Notes under the pieces: generated by a model
What the model saw: only the letters and a program-made list of their open reading frames with translations
Told to the model about the DNA's origin: nothing
The model's database searches: none
In this document: positions 35,162 through 46,972 of the stretch, piece after piece
How positions within the stretch are numbered: position 1 is the stretch's first letter
Layout: each line of letters starts with the position of its first letter
Source: Taudactylus pleione
Taxonomy: Eukaryota > Chordata > Amphibia > Anura > Myobatrachidae
Assembly (NCBI GenBank): GCA_031769625.1
Contig: JAUIMM010000645.1
Coordinates: 1,902,001 to 1,966,000, forward strand
Length of the DNA: 64,000 nucleotides
Direction: 5' to 3'
Position numbers and translations under genes: made by a program

Positions 35162-35451
35162 GACTTGTCCTTTGTAGCTTCCCATTTACGGAAATCTAAC
35201 CTAACCCTATTAGACTCTACTCAACTTTGGACAATCCCTGAAGGGACATATCATAAAACAAGTCTATTGCTCTTCTCTTACTATTTACTACCCTACCATT
35301 AAATATTTTACAGTAACCACTAATCTTCCCAAAGTACAGATCATTGTTCTACTTTATTTATATGGCACTTCAAGGGGTTTGCAGCATCCAACCTAGGTGC
35401 CTATTTATCATTAAATATTTGGATACCCACAAATATTTAGTGACCTCCAGA
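35162..35451. other. Unassigned sequence
   Basis: AT-rich non-coding DNA. TTTATTTATATGGCACTTC at about 35,353 resembles a reversed L2-like tail, too short to assign. Confidence 0.3.
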
Positions 35452-35494
35452 TGTATTGTGGAGGGACTGCAGCAGATATCTCCGATGTATTATG

Positions 35495-35654
35495 AATAGA
35501 ATGTAAGCTTGTGAGCAGGGCCCTCTTACCCTTATGTATGTCATGTTTGTATGTATGTCTTTTACAACCCAGTATAATGTTAAAGTTGATTCAAATTGTA
35601 AAGCACGGAATTTGCTGCGCTAAATTAGAAACTGTTAATAAATAAATAAATAAT
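35495..35654 (+). mobile_element. L2/MIR-like tail inserted in the 34-bp array
   Basis: The array is interrupted after ATGTATTATG and resumes with GAGGGACCG. The insert begins AATAGAATGTAAGCTTGTG, contains AGCAGGGCCCTCTTACC and ends with AATAAATAAATAAATAATG. It is the plus-strand form of the same tail that appears reversed at about 42,790-42,821. A short TATG/AATG similarity at the borders may be a target duplication. Confidence 0.75.
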
Positions 35655-38149
35655 GGAGGGACCGCAGCAGATATCTCCGATGTATTATGGAGGAGCCGCA
35701 GTAGATATCTCCGATGTATTATGGAAGGACCGCAGCAGATATCTCCGATGTATTATGGAGGGACTGCAGTAGATATCTCCGATGTATTATGGAGGGACCG
35801 CAGCAGATATCTCCGATGTATTATGGAGGGACTGCAGTAGATATCTCCGATGTATTATGGAGGAGCCGCAGTAGATATCTCCGATGTATTATGGAGGAGC
35901 CGCAGTAGATATCTCCGATGTATTATGGAGGGGCCGCAGTAGATATCTCCGATGTATTATGGAGGAGCCGCAGTAGATATCTCCGATGTATTATGGAGGA
36001 GCCGCAGTAGATATCTCCGATGTATTATGGAGGGACCGCAGCAGATATCACCGATGTATTATGGAGGGACTGCAGCAGATATCTCCAATGTATTATGGAG
36101 GAGCCGCAGTAGATATCTCCGATGTATTATGGAGGGACCGCAGCAGAAATCACCAAAGTATTATGGAGGAACCGCAGCAGATATCTCCGATGTATTATGG
36201 AGGGACTGCAGTAGATATCTCCGATGTATTATGGAGGAGCCGCAGTAGATATCTCCGATGTATTATGGAGGGACCGCAGCAGATATCTCCGATGTATTAT
36301 GGAGGGACAGCAGCAGATATCTCCGATGTATTATGGAGGGACCGCAGCAGATATCTCCGATGTATTATGGAGGGACTGCAGAAGATATCTCCGATGTATT
36401 ATGGAGGGGCCGCAGAAGATATCTCCGATGTATTATGGAGGGGCCGCAGAAGATATCTCCGATGTATTATGGAGGGGCCGCAGAAGATATCTCCGATGTA
36501 TTATGGAGGGGCCGCAGCAGATATCTCTGATGTATTATGGAGGGACTGCAGTAGATATCTCTGATGTATTATGGAGGGACTTCAGTAGATATCTCCAATG
36601 TATTATGGAGGGACCGCAGCAGATATCTCCGATGTATTATGGAGGGGTCGCAGCAGATATCTCCGATGTATTATGGAGGGGTCGCAGCAGATATCTCCAA
36701 TGTATTATGGAGGGACCGCAGCAGATATCTCCGATGTATTATGGAAGGGCCGCAGCAGATATCTCCGATGTATTATGGAGGGGTCGCAGCAGATATCTCC
36801 GATGTATTATGGAGGGGTCGCAGCAGATATCTCCGATGTATTATGGAGGGACTGCAGTAGAAATCTCCAATGTATTATGGAGGAGCCGCAGCAGATATCT
36901 CCGATGTATTATGGAGGGGTCGCAGCAGATATCTCCGATGTATTATGGAGGGACTGCAGTAGATATCTCCGATGTATTATGGAGGAGCCGCAGCAGATAT
37001 CTCCAATGTATTATGGAGGGACTGCAGTAGATATCTCCAATGTATTATGTAGGGGCCGCAGCAGATATCTCCGATGTATTATGGAGGGGCCGCAGCAGAT
37101 ATCTCCGATGTATTATGGAGGGACTGCAGTAGATATCTCTGATGTATCATGGAGGGACTGCAGCAGATATCTCCAATATATTATGGAGGGGCCGCAGCAG
37201 ATATCTCCGATGTATTATGGAGGGGTCACAGCAGATATCTCCGATGTATTATGGAGGGACTGCAGTAGAAATCTCCGATGTATTATGGAGGGACTGCAGC
37301 AGATATCTCCGATGTATTATGGAGGAGCCGCAGCAGATATCTCCGATGTATTATGGAGGGACTGCAGTAGATATCTCCGATGTATTATGGAGGGGTCGCA
37401 GCAGATATCTCCGATGTATTATGGAGGGACTGCAGTAGATATCTCTGATTTATTATGGAGGAGCCGCAGCAGATATCTCCGATGTATTATGGAGGAGCCG
37501 CACTCCGATGTGTTATGGAGGAGCCGCAGCAGATATCTCCGATGTATTATGGAGGAGCCGCAGAAGATATCTCCGATGTATTATGGAGGGACAGCAGAAG
37601 ATATCTCCGATGTATTATGGAGGGACTGCAGTAGATATCGCCGATGTATTATGGAGGGACTGCAGTAGATATCTCCAATGTATTATGGAGGGGCCGCAGC
37701 AGATATCTCCAATGTATTATGGATGGACTGCAGTAGATATCTCCAATGTATTATGGAGGGACTGCAGTAGATATCTCCAATGTATTATGGAGGGACTGCA
37801 GTAGATATCTCCGATGGATTATGGAGGGACTGCAGTAGATATCTCCGATGTATTATGGAGGGACTGCAGTAGATATCTCCAATGTATTATGGAGGGACTG
37901 CAGTAGATATCTCCAATGTATTATGGAGGGACTTCTGTAGATATCTCCGATGTATTATGGAGGAGCCGCAGCAGATATCTCAGATGTATTATGGAGGGGT
38001 CGCATCAGATATCTCCGATGTATTATGGAGGGACTGCAGTAGATATCTCCAATATATTATGGAGGGGTCGCAGCAGATATCTCTGATGTATTTTGGAGGG
38101 ACCTAAGCAGATATCTCCGATGTATTATGGAGGGACTGCAGTAGATATC

Positions 38150-40020
38150 TCCGATGTATTATGGAGGGACCGCAGCAGATATCTCCAATGTATTATGGAA
38201 GGACCTAAGCAGATATCACCGATGTATTATGGAGGGACCGCAGCAGATATCTCCGATGTACTATGTAGGGGCCGCAGCAGATATCTCCAATGTATTATGG
38301 AGGGACTGCAGTAGATATCTCCGATGTATTATGGAGGGACTGCGGTAGATATCTCCGATGTATTATGGAAGGACCTAAGCAGATATCACCGATGTATTAT
38401 GGAGGGACTGCAGAAGATATCTCCAATGTATTATGGAGGAGCCGCAGTAGATATCTCCGATGTATTATGGAGGGACTGCAGTAGATATCTCCGATGTATT
38501 ATGGAGGGACTGCAGTAGATATCTCCGATGTATTATGGAGGGACCGCAGTAGATATCTCCAATGTATTATGGAGGAGCCGCAGCAGATATCTCCAATGTA
38601 TTATGGAGGGACTGCAGTAGATATCTACGATGTATTATGGGGGGACCGCAGTAGATATCTCCAATGTATTATGGAGGAGCCGCAGCAGATATCTCCAATG
38701 TATTATGGAAGGATCTAAGCAGATATCTCCGATGTATTATGGAGGGACCACAGCAGATATCTCCGATGTATTATAGAGGGACCGCAGCAAATATCTCCGA
38801 TGTATTATGGATGGACTGCAGTAGATATCTCCAATGTATTATGGAGGGACTGCAGTAGATATCGCCGATGTATTATGGAGGGACTGCAGTAGATATCTCC
38901 GATGTATTATGGAGGGACTGCAGTAGATATCTCTGATGTATTATGGAGGGACTGCAGTAGATATCTCCAATGTATTATGGAGGGACTGCAGTAGATATCT
39001 CCAATGTATTATGGAGGGACTTCTGTAGATATCTCCGATGTATTATGGAGGAGCCGCAGCAGATATCTCCGATGTATTATGGAGGGACTGCAGTAGATAT
39101 CTCCGATGTATTATGGAGGAGCCGCAGCAGATATCTCCAATGTATTATGGAAGGACCTAAGCAGATATCTCCGATGTATTATGGAGGGACCGCAGCAGAT
39201 ATCTCCGATGTACTATGTAGGGGCCGCAGCAGATATCTCCAATGTATTATGGAGGGACTGCAGTAGATATCTCCGATGTATTATGGAGGGACTGCGGTAG
39301 ATATCTCCGATGTATTATGGAAGGACCTAAGCAGATATCACCGATGTATTATGGAGGGACTGCAGAAGATATCTCCAATGTATTATGGAGGAGCCGCAGT
39401 AGATATCTCCGATGTATTATGGAGGGACTGCAGTAGATATCTCCGATGTATTATGGAGGGACTGCAGTAGATATCTCCGATGTATTATGGAGGGACCGCA
39501 GTAGATATCTCCAATGTATTATGGAGGAGCCGCAGCAGATATCTCCAATGTATTATGGAGGGACTGCAGTAGATATCTACGATGTATTATGGGGGGACCG
39601 CAGTAGATATCTCCAATGTATTATGGAGGAGCCGCAGCAGATATCTCCAATGTATTATGGAAGGATCTAAGCAGATATCTCCGATGTATTATGGAGGGAC
39701 CACAGCAGATATCTCCGATGTATTATAGAGGGACCGCAGCAAATATCTCCGATGTATTATGGATGGACTGCAGTAGATATCTCCAATGTATTATGGAGGG
39801 ACTGCAGTAGATATCGCCGATGTATTATGGAGGGACTGCAGTAGATATCTCCGATGTATTATGGAGGGACTGCAGTAGATATCTCTGATGTATTATGGAG
39901 GGACTGCAGTAGATATCTCCAATGTATTATGGAGGGACTGCAGTAGATATCTCCAATGTATTATGGAGGGACTTCTGTAGATATCTCCGATGTATTATGG
40001 AGGAGCCGCAGCAGATATCT
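38150..40020. repeat. 952-bp higher-order duplication within the 34-bp array
   Basis: The order of unit variants repeats with an offset of 952 bp (28 units): variants such as GGACTTCTGTAG (39,019 and 39,971), GGATCTAAGC (about 38,710 and 39,662) and ATAGAGGGACC recur at that spacing. An earlier GGACTTCTGTAG at 37,931 is 1,088 bp (32 units) before the first. This shows segmental amplification on top of the 34-bp ladder. Confidence 0.8.
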
Positions 40021-41453
40021 CCGATGTATTATGGAGGGACTGCAGTAGATATCTCCGATGTATTATGGAGGGACTGCAGTAGATATCTCTGATGTATTAT
40101 GGAGGGACCTAAGCAGATATCTCTGATGTATTATGGAGGGATTGCAGTAGATATCTCCGATGTATTATGGAGGGACCGCAGCAGATATCTCCAATGTATT
40201 ATGGAAGGACCTAAGCAGATATCTCTGATGTATTATGGAGGGACTGCAGTAGATATCTCCGATGTATTATGGAGGACCGCAGCAGATATCTCCAATGTAT
40301 TATGGAGGGACTGCAGTAGATATCTCCAATGTATTATGGAGGAGCCGCAGCAAATATCTCCGATGTATTATGGAAGGACCTAAGCAGATATCTCCGATGT
40401 ATTATGGAGGGACCGCAGCAGATATCTCTGATGTACTATGTAGGGGCCGCAGCAGATATCTCCGATGTATTATGGAGGGACTGCAGTAGATATCGCCGAT
40501 GTATTATGGAGGGACTGCGGTAGATATCTCCGATGTATTATGGAAGGACCTAAGCAGATATCTCCGATGTATTATGGAGGGACTGCAGAAGATATCTCCG
40601 ATGTATTATGGAGGAGCCGCAGTAGATATCTCCGATGTATTATGGAGGGACTGCAGTAGATATCTCCGATGTATTATGGAGGGACTGCAGTAGATATCTC
40701 CGATGTATTATGGAGGGACCGCAGTAGATATCTCCAATGTATTATGGAGGAGCCGCAGCAGATATCTCCAATGTATTATGGAGGGACTGCAGTAGATATC
40801 TCCGATGTATTATGGAGGGACCGCAGTAGATATCTCCAATGTATTATGGAGGAGCCGCAGCAGATATCTCCAATGTATTATGGATGGACCTAAGCAGATA
40901 TCTCCGATGTATTATGGAGGGACAGCAGCAGATATCTCCGATGTATTATGTAGGGGCCGCAGCAGATATCTCCGATGTATTATGGAGGAGCCGCAGCAGA
41001 TATCTCCGATGTATTATGGAGGGACCGCAGCAGATATCTCCGATGTATTATAGAGGGACCACAGCAAATATCTCCGATGTATTATGTAGGGGCCGCAGCA
41101 GATATCTCCGATGTATTATGGAGGAGCCGCAGCAGATATCTCCGATGTATTATGGAGGAACTGCAGCAGATATCTCCGATGTATTATGGAGGGACTGCAG
41201 TAGATATCTCCAATGTGTTATGGAGGGACCGCAGCAGATATCTCCGATGTATTATGGAGGGACTGCAGTAGATATCTCCAATGTATTATGGAGGGACTGC
41301 AGTAGATATCTGTGATGTACTATGGAAGGACCTAAGCAGATATCTCCAATGTATTATGGAGGGACTGCAGTAGATATCTGCGATGTACTATGGAAGGACC
41401 TAAGCAGATATCTCCAATGTATTATGGAGGGACTGCAGTAGATATCTCCAATG

Positions 41454-41865
41454 TCTGCAACGGTCCCTGTCTTTCCTACAACTGCCACAACCCCTGCAGG
41501 TTTCTATGGGGAATGCAATGATGTCATATTTACTAAGCTTGGCCATTGCAGCTAATACAGATGGTATTGTTGTGCTGTAGCCCATGGGTAACACTATGTA
41601 GCCCCCCCCGGCATTCGCAGGAGTCTGGTACAGGAGTGAAGAGAAGTTCTTAGCACAGCCCAGGGACAGGGACTGCGCTGGTGCTCTTCCACACGTTCGG
41701 CACTATGTACGCATACTGCAATGTAACCATGGGCACTATCACACCCAGATCGCATTTATGATAAATGGGCCCCAAGAAATACTGCAAAAAACTTAGAGTA
41801 CAAAACATTGCAGAACATAGGATACAAGCTATATAATCATTGCTGTATCAGCAGTCATAGGGGCC
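41454..41865. other. Unassigned sequence with a dispersed-repeat fragment
   Basis: No coding motif. About 41,800-41,860 (ATTGCAGAACATAGGATACA and on) is similar to 57,955-58,015, so it is part of a dispersed repeat present twice in the window. CATTTATGATAAATGGGCCCC at about 41,752 looks like a MITE end. Confidence 0.45.
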
Positions 41866-42680
41866 TATTCATCAACACTAAAATAATGTTTTTAAGGGCA
41901 TTTTCTGTAATTATGGTTATTTTAGTATTCATGAACAGACTTAACACAGGAGATATCACTGATATCTCCTCCCTAAGTCCCCCTGCGTTAATTTCCACAC
42001 TCCCCATACATTAGTACATTAGAACATTACTATGGGGATATGGAAAATATGCTTTTCATCAATTCCGAAAATGATGTATTTTCGGAATTTGATTGTGTTA
42101 CTATACAGCACTGTGAGGTGGCGAGTAGCAGGACAGACTTACCTGTGTCAGCGTGGGCAGGTCCCCCAGTGTCTTCCTCCATTGCTCTGGTCCGTCCTCT
42201 GGCTCCGGAGGCTGCTCTGACATGTGTTCTCCCAGCAGAACACAATAAAGTTTAGAAAAAAAAAAGTTATTATTTTTTTTTTATATATATATATATATAG
42301 TGTGCAGTTTGCTGCAGGGAGAACACACTGTCCAATCAGCCACTGGAGGCACTGCAGCGGGCAGGTAAGTGCAGGACATGGGGGAGGTATGTGGAGGGGG
42401 GGTGAGGGGGACACAAAATGACCACAGCTGTAGGTAGTGCTGCGCATGCGCTGGTTTTATGAATGTTACAGCGCTAGCACAGCACAGATTACAGCTGCGA
42501 TAAGTTAGTGTACAGAGGGAAAACTATTACCTGAAAAGCTGTCATCGCAAAAATGACAGCTTTTCTGAATAGTTATGGGGAGGAGGAATGATGAATTCCT
42601 CCAGTAATTAGGTAGAACTCCATGCAAGTTCTAAACATAATTACCTCCATCAAATTTTAAGTTATGATGAATATGCACCA
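41866..42680. mobile_element. Possible non-autonomous DNA element
   Basis: The left side reads GGGGCCTATTCATCAAC and the right side TTATGATGAATATGCACC, which are rough inverted complements over TATTCATCA. The interior is non-coding and holds an A/T-rich microsatellite. No clear target duplication, so this is tentative. Confidence 0.3.
42281..42299. repeat. (TA)n microsatellite
   Basis: About nine TA units following poly-A and poly-T runs. Confidence 0.9.
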
Positions 42681-42774
42681 TAATACCCACAATAGCAGCA
42701 GTGGCTGAGCCCAAAAGTTTGATGCCATTGTTGGCAGTGGGTAGGAGATGATGGTATAAGTAAGGGAGGGAAAA

Positions 42775-42821
42775 GCACAGAAGGGAAGAGGGCCCTGCTC
42801 ATGAGAGCTTACAATCTAAAG
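42775..42821 (-). mobile_element. L2/MIR-like tail fragment split by the hAT insertion
   Basis: AGAGGGCCCTGCTCATGAG then AGCTTACAATCTAAAG is the reverse complement of the tail at 35,495. It is cut at 42,821 by the hAT element and continues after 47,600 with the repeated ATCTAAAG and GGGAGTGAGAGTCAGTGAG. The continuation resembles one unit of the 94-bp array at 58-64 kb. Confidence 0.65.
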
Positions 42822-42980
42822 TAGGGGTGAGCGGGTTCGGATTTCTGAAATCCGAACCCCCCCGAGCCCTCCCGATCCGAGTCCGATCCGAGTCAGGCTC
42901 GACTTTTCCCGCCTGACTCGGATCTGAAATCGAGGCAAAACATCATCATCCCGCCTTCTGGGTCTCGCGGGTTTTGGATC

Positions 42981-42990
42981 CTATATAAGG
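42981..42990 (+). promoter_or_regulatory. Candidate TATA box of the hAT element
   Basis: CTATATAAGG about 160 bp inside the left end, followed 30-40 bp later by the C/T-rich stretch CCATTTTCTCACTCGG. Position and motif fit the transposase promoter; no transcription evidence. Confidence 0.5.
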
Positions 42991-43279
42991 TACCCGCATC
43001 GGCGCCATTTTCTCACTCGGCTGTGGACAGTGTAGAGGGAGGGTGGGAGTTAGGGCTGGCTGGGCTGTGTAGTGTAGTGTAGTGCAGAGTAGTGTTGTGC
43101 TGTGCTGTGCTGCGCTGTGCTGCTGTTGTCCACTACTTCAAAGTCCATAGGGGCTGGCTGGACGGTGTTGTGCAGTCAGTTCTCCATAGGGGCTGTGTCC
43201 ACTCCAAAGTCCTGAGCAGTGTCCCAGTGCTGAAGGGGTGCTGTAGTGTTGTCCAGGGGGTGCTCTGTCCATCAGGGGT

Positions 43280-45090
43280 GCTCCCCCCAAGTACTAAAAA
43301 AATTATATTTTTTCTGTGTTTGTGAATTGTGTGCGCAGTAGCCGCACGTGCATCAACAAAGTAGTGCCAAGCGTGCGCCTGTGTCATAAGTAAAGGGCCG
43401 GCTGGCTTGACCGATAAAGGGTGCTGTAACCCCCAAAGTACACTCCAAACCAAAAAAATATATATTTTCTGTGTTTGTGAATTGTGTGCGCAGTAGCCGC
43501 ACGTGCATCAACAAAGTAGTGCCAAGCGTGTGCCTGTGTCATAAGTAAAGGGCCGGCTGGCTTGACCGTTAAATGGTGCTGTATCCGCCAAAGTACACTC
43601 CAGTCCAAACCAAAAAAAAAAATTTTTTCTGTGTTTGTGAATTGTGTGCGCAGTAGCCACACGTGCATCAACAAAGTAGTGCCAAGCGTGCGCCTGTGTC
43701 ATAAGTAAAGGGCCGGCTGGCTTGACCGATAAAGGGTGCTGTAACCCCCAAAGTACACTCCAAACCAAAAAAATATATATTTTCTGTGTTTGTGAATTGT
43801 GTGCGCAGTAGCCGCACGTGCATCAACAAAGTAGTGCCAAGCGTGTGCCTGTGTCATAAGTAAAGGGCCGGCTGGCTTGACCGTTAAAGGGTGCTGTATC
43901 CCCCAAAGTACACTCCAGTCCAAACCAAAAAAAAAAATATTTTCTGTGTTTGTGAATTGTGTGCGCAGTAGCCACACGTGCATCAACAAAGTAGTGCCAA
44001 GCGTGCGCCTGTGTCATAAGTAAAGGGCCGGCTGGCTTTACCGTTAAAGGGTGCTGTAACCCCCAAAGTACCCTCCAAACCAAATAACAAAATATTTTTT
44101 CTGTGTTTGTGAATTGTGTGCGCAGTAGCCGCACGTGCATCAACAAAGTAGTGCCAAGCGTGCGCCTGTGTCATAGGTAAAGGGCCGGCTGGCTTGACCG
44201 TTAAACGGTGCTGTAACCCCCAAAGTACACTCCAGTCCAAACCAAAAAAAAAATTATTTTCTGTGTTTGTGAATTGTGTGTGCAGTAGCCACACGTGCAT
44301 CAACAAAGTAGAGCCAAGCGTGCGCCTGTGTCATAAGTAAAGGGCCGGCTGGCTTGACCGTTAAAGGGTGCTGTAACCCCCAAAGTACACTCCAAACCAA
44401 ATAATAAAATATTTTTTCTATGTTTGTGAATTGTGTGCGCAGTAGCCGCACGTGCATCAACAAAGTAGTGCCAAGCGTGCGCCTGTGTCATAAGTAAAGG
44501 GCCGGCTGGCTTGACCGTTAATGGGTGCTGTAATCCCCAAAGTACACTCTAAACTAAATAACAAAATATTTTTTCTGTGTTTGTGAATTGTGTGCGCAGT
44601 AGCCGCACGTACATCAACAAAGTGGTGCCAAGCGTGCGCCTGTGTCATAAGTAAAGGGCCGGCTGGCTTGACCATTAAAGGGTGCTGTAACCCCCAAAGT
44701 ACACTCCAGTCCAAACCAAAAAAATATATATTTTCTGTGTTTGTGACTTGTGTGCACTGTGGCTGCACGTGCATCAACAAAGGAGCAGCGCCAAGCGTGC
44801 GCCTGTGTCATAAGTAAAGGGCCGGCTGGCTTGACCGTTAAAGGGTGCTGTAACCCCCAAAGTACACTCCAGTCCAAACCAAAAAAATATATATTTTCTG
44901 TGTTTGTGACTTGTGTGCACTGTGGCTGCACGTGCATCAACAAAGGAGCAGCGCCAAGCGTGCGCCTGTGTCCCATAAGTAAAGAGCCAGCTGGCTCATT
45001 TCTTAAAGGGTGCTGTAACCCACAAAGTGCACTACTCTCCAGCAAAAATAAAAAAATATTTTCTGTGTTTGTGTGCGCTTTAGCCGCACG
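43280..45090. repeat. hAT internal minisatellite, 5' arm (155-160 bp unit)
   Basis: About 11 copies of a unit containing TTCTGTGTTTGTGAATTGTG, GCACGTGCATCAACAAAG, GCCAAGCGTGCGCCTGTGTC and GGGCCGGCTGGCTTGACC. Unit marks at 43,331, 43,486 and 43,646 give periods of 155 and 160; length differences come from an A-run and a TA-run. It sits in what would be the transposase 5' untranslated region. Reverse-strand frames of about 100 codons here are by-products. Confidence 0.93.
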
Positions 45091-45110
45091 TATATATCAA
45101 TATAACATAA

Positions 45111-45485
45111 ATGGAGGACCAAACTTTCTCTGATAAAAATAAAATAGGGAAAGATCAAGAACCACTTCCTCCTAGTGCTGTTGCTGCTGCTGGGAGTTGT
45201 TCATCATCCCAGAGAGGAAGTAGGAACACCACAACTTTTACTAAACAATTGACCCTCCAACAGTCCCTAGCGATGAGGATGAAGTACGACAGCAGTCATC
45301 CTGAAGCAAAACGTATAAATGAGGCCTTGACTGCTATGTTGGTGTTAGACGTGGGTCCGGTATCCGCCATTAGTGCAGTGGGATTTAGACAATTGATGGA
45401 GGTAGTGTGTCCCCGGTTCCAAATCCCGTCTAGATTCCACCTGCATCCTCAAAGCAGCAGCGACAAGCGTGAGTCTGTCTGTTAA
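45111..45485 (+). pseudogene. hAT transposase N-terminal fragment
   Basis: A 124-codon frame from ATG 45,111. It has a polar Ser-rich head, then KYDSSHPEAKRINEALTAML, LDVGPVSAISAVGFRQLM and PRFQIPSR. The pattern of conserved residues (HP..+..I..AL..ML..D..P.S....GF..LM....P+..IPSR) is that of the segment after the BED finger in ZBED-like hAT transposases. No CxxC...H BED finger is visible upstream. The frame runs directly into minisatellite sequence after IPSR and ends at 45,485, so the RNase H-fold catalytic core is absent. Confidence 0.8.
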
Positions 45486-46570
45486 AGGGTGGTGTAACCC
45501 TCAAAGTGCGCTCCACAAACAATAAAAAAATTCTTTTTTTTTTTTCTGTCTTTGTGAAATGTGTGGGCTGTAGCCGCACCTGCAACCTTAAAGCAGCAGC
45601 GACAAGCGTGCGTCTGTCTGTTAAAGGGTGGTGTAACCCTCAAAGTGCGCTCCACAAACAATAAAAATATTCATTTTTTTTCTGTCTTTGTGAATTGTGT
45701 GGGCTGTAGCCGCACTTGCATCCTCAAAGCAGCAGCGACAAGCGTGCATCTGTCTGTTAAAGGGTAGTGTAACCCTCAAAGTGCGCTCCACAAACAATAA
45801 AAATATTCTTCTTTTTTTTCTGTCTTTGTGAATTGTGTGGGCTGTAGCCGCACTTGCATCCTCAAAGCAGCAGCGACAAGCGTGCGTCTGTCTGTTAAAG
45901 GGTGGTGTAACCCTCAAAGTGCTCCAAAAAATAAAATATTTTTTTTATGTGTTTGTGACTTGAGTGCGATGTAGCCGCACGTGCAGCAACACAGTAGCAG
46001 CGCCAAGCGTGCGCCTGTGTCATAAGTCAAGGGCCGGTTTGGACATCTGGTCCGGACTGAAGGATGTGCCAACAATTTCTGACAAGTCTACTGTCACTGC
46101 ATATGATACTGTCCTCAAAGCAGCAGCGACAAGCGTGCGTCTGTCTGTTAAAGGGTGGTGTAACCCTCAAAGTGCGCTCCACAAACAATTAAAAAATTCT
46201 TTTTTTTTCTTCTGTCTTTGTGAAATGTGTGGGCTGTAACCGCACCTGCATCCTTAAAGCAGCAGCGACAAGCATGCGTCTGTCTGTTAAAGGGTGGTGT
46301 AACCCTCAAAGTGTGCTCCACAAACAATAAAAATATTCTTCTTTTTTTTTCTGTCTTTGTGAAATGTGTGGGCTGTAGCCGCACCTGCATCCTTAAAGCA
46401 GCAGCGACAAGCATGCGTCTGTCTGTTAAAGGGTGGTGTAACCCTCAAAGTGCGCTCCACAAACAATAAAAATATTCTTCTTTTTTTTTCTGTCTTTGTG
46501 AAATGTGTGGGCTGTAGATGCACCAGCATCCTTAAAGCAGCAGCGACAAGTGTGCGTCTGTCTGTTAAAG
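45440..46570. repeat. hAT internal minisatellite, 3' arm (about 138-bp unit)
   Basis: Roughly seven to eight copies of a unit containing AAAGCAGCAGCGACAAGCGT, GTCTGTCTGTTAAAGGGTGG, AACCCTCAAAGTGCGCTCC and TTTTCTGTCTTTGTGAA. TTAAAGGGTGG marks at 45,482, 45,621, 45,757 and 45,895 give periods of 136-139. It is clearly homologous to the 5' arm (GTAGCCGCAC.TGCATC, GACAAGCGTGCGTCTGT and others) but sits where the transposase core should be. A short non-repeat island at about 46,035-46,110 (DIWSGLKDVPTISDKSTVT in the plus frame) may be a scrap of the lost coding region. Confidence 0.9.
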
Positions 46571-46972
46571 GATTACATCGGTGACAACATCCAAGTAGGC
46601 ATGTCAGACAGTCCGTACCTGTACTGGCAGGAAAAAGAAGCAATTTGGAGGTCCCTGTACAAACTGGCTCTATTTTACCTGAGTTGCCCCCCCTCCAGTG
46701 TGTACTCCAAAAGAGTGTTTAGTGCAGCCGGGAACCTTGTCAGCGAAAGGCGTAGGAGGTTGCTTCCACAGAATGTGGAGAAGATGATGTTCATCAAAAT
46801 GAATTATCAACTCTTCCAGGGAGACCAGCCTCCTGAACGTACAGAGGGACCTGTGGTTGTGGATTCCAGCGGGGACGAATTAATACTCTGTGAGGATGAG
46901 GATGTACACAACACTGAAGAGGGTGAGGAATCGGTGGATGAGGAGGATGAGGACGACATCTTGCCTCCGTAG
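46570..46972 (+). pseudogene. hAT transposase C-terminal dimerisation domain
   Basis: Uninterrupted frame to a TAG at 46,970-46,972. Seen residues: YWQEKEAIWRSLYKLALFYL, then SCPPSSVYSKRVFSAAGNLV and SERRRRLLPQNVEKMMFIKM, followed by an Asp/Glu-rich tail ending DDILPP. PPSS..S+R.FS.AG..+S..R..L.P..+...+F+K is the signature of the hAT family C-terminal dimerisation region (Dimer_Tnp_hAT type). The frame is open upstream only through minisatellite units, so it has no genuine start. The good state of this end, together with the clean target duplication, suggests a young element. Confidence 0.88.

Larger units (their letters stand above)
35452..41453. repeat. 34-bp tandem array, about 170 copies
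   Basis: The unit is ATGTATTATGGAGGGACTGC followed by AGTAGATATCTCCG, 34 bp. It contains the palindrome AGATATCT and often CTGCAG. Two positions show CpG-type variation: ACCGCAG/ACTGCAG and TCCGATG/TCCAATG. Because 34 is not a multiple of three, three successive units make a 34-residue peptide repeat in every frame, giving open frames up to 356 codons; I regard these as chance. One unit is a base short (TGGAGGACC near 40,271). One L2-like tail is inserted near the left end. Confidence 0.97.

Noticed and set aside
35714..41315. Repeat proteins of 34-residue units in the 34-bp array
   Set aside because: A 34-bp unit read three times gives a 34-residue period in any frame; the frames start and stop wherever a variant creates or removes a TAG or ATG.
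43092..46643. Open frames of about 70-140 codons on both strands inside the hAT element
   Set aside because: They repeat with the 155-160-bp and 138-bp minisatellite units and carry no transposase motif; only 45,111-45,485 and 46,570-46,972 match the family.
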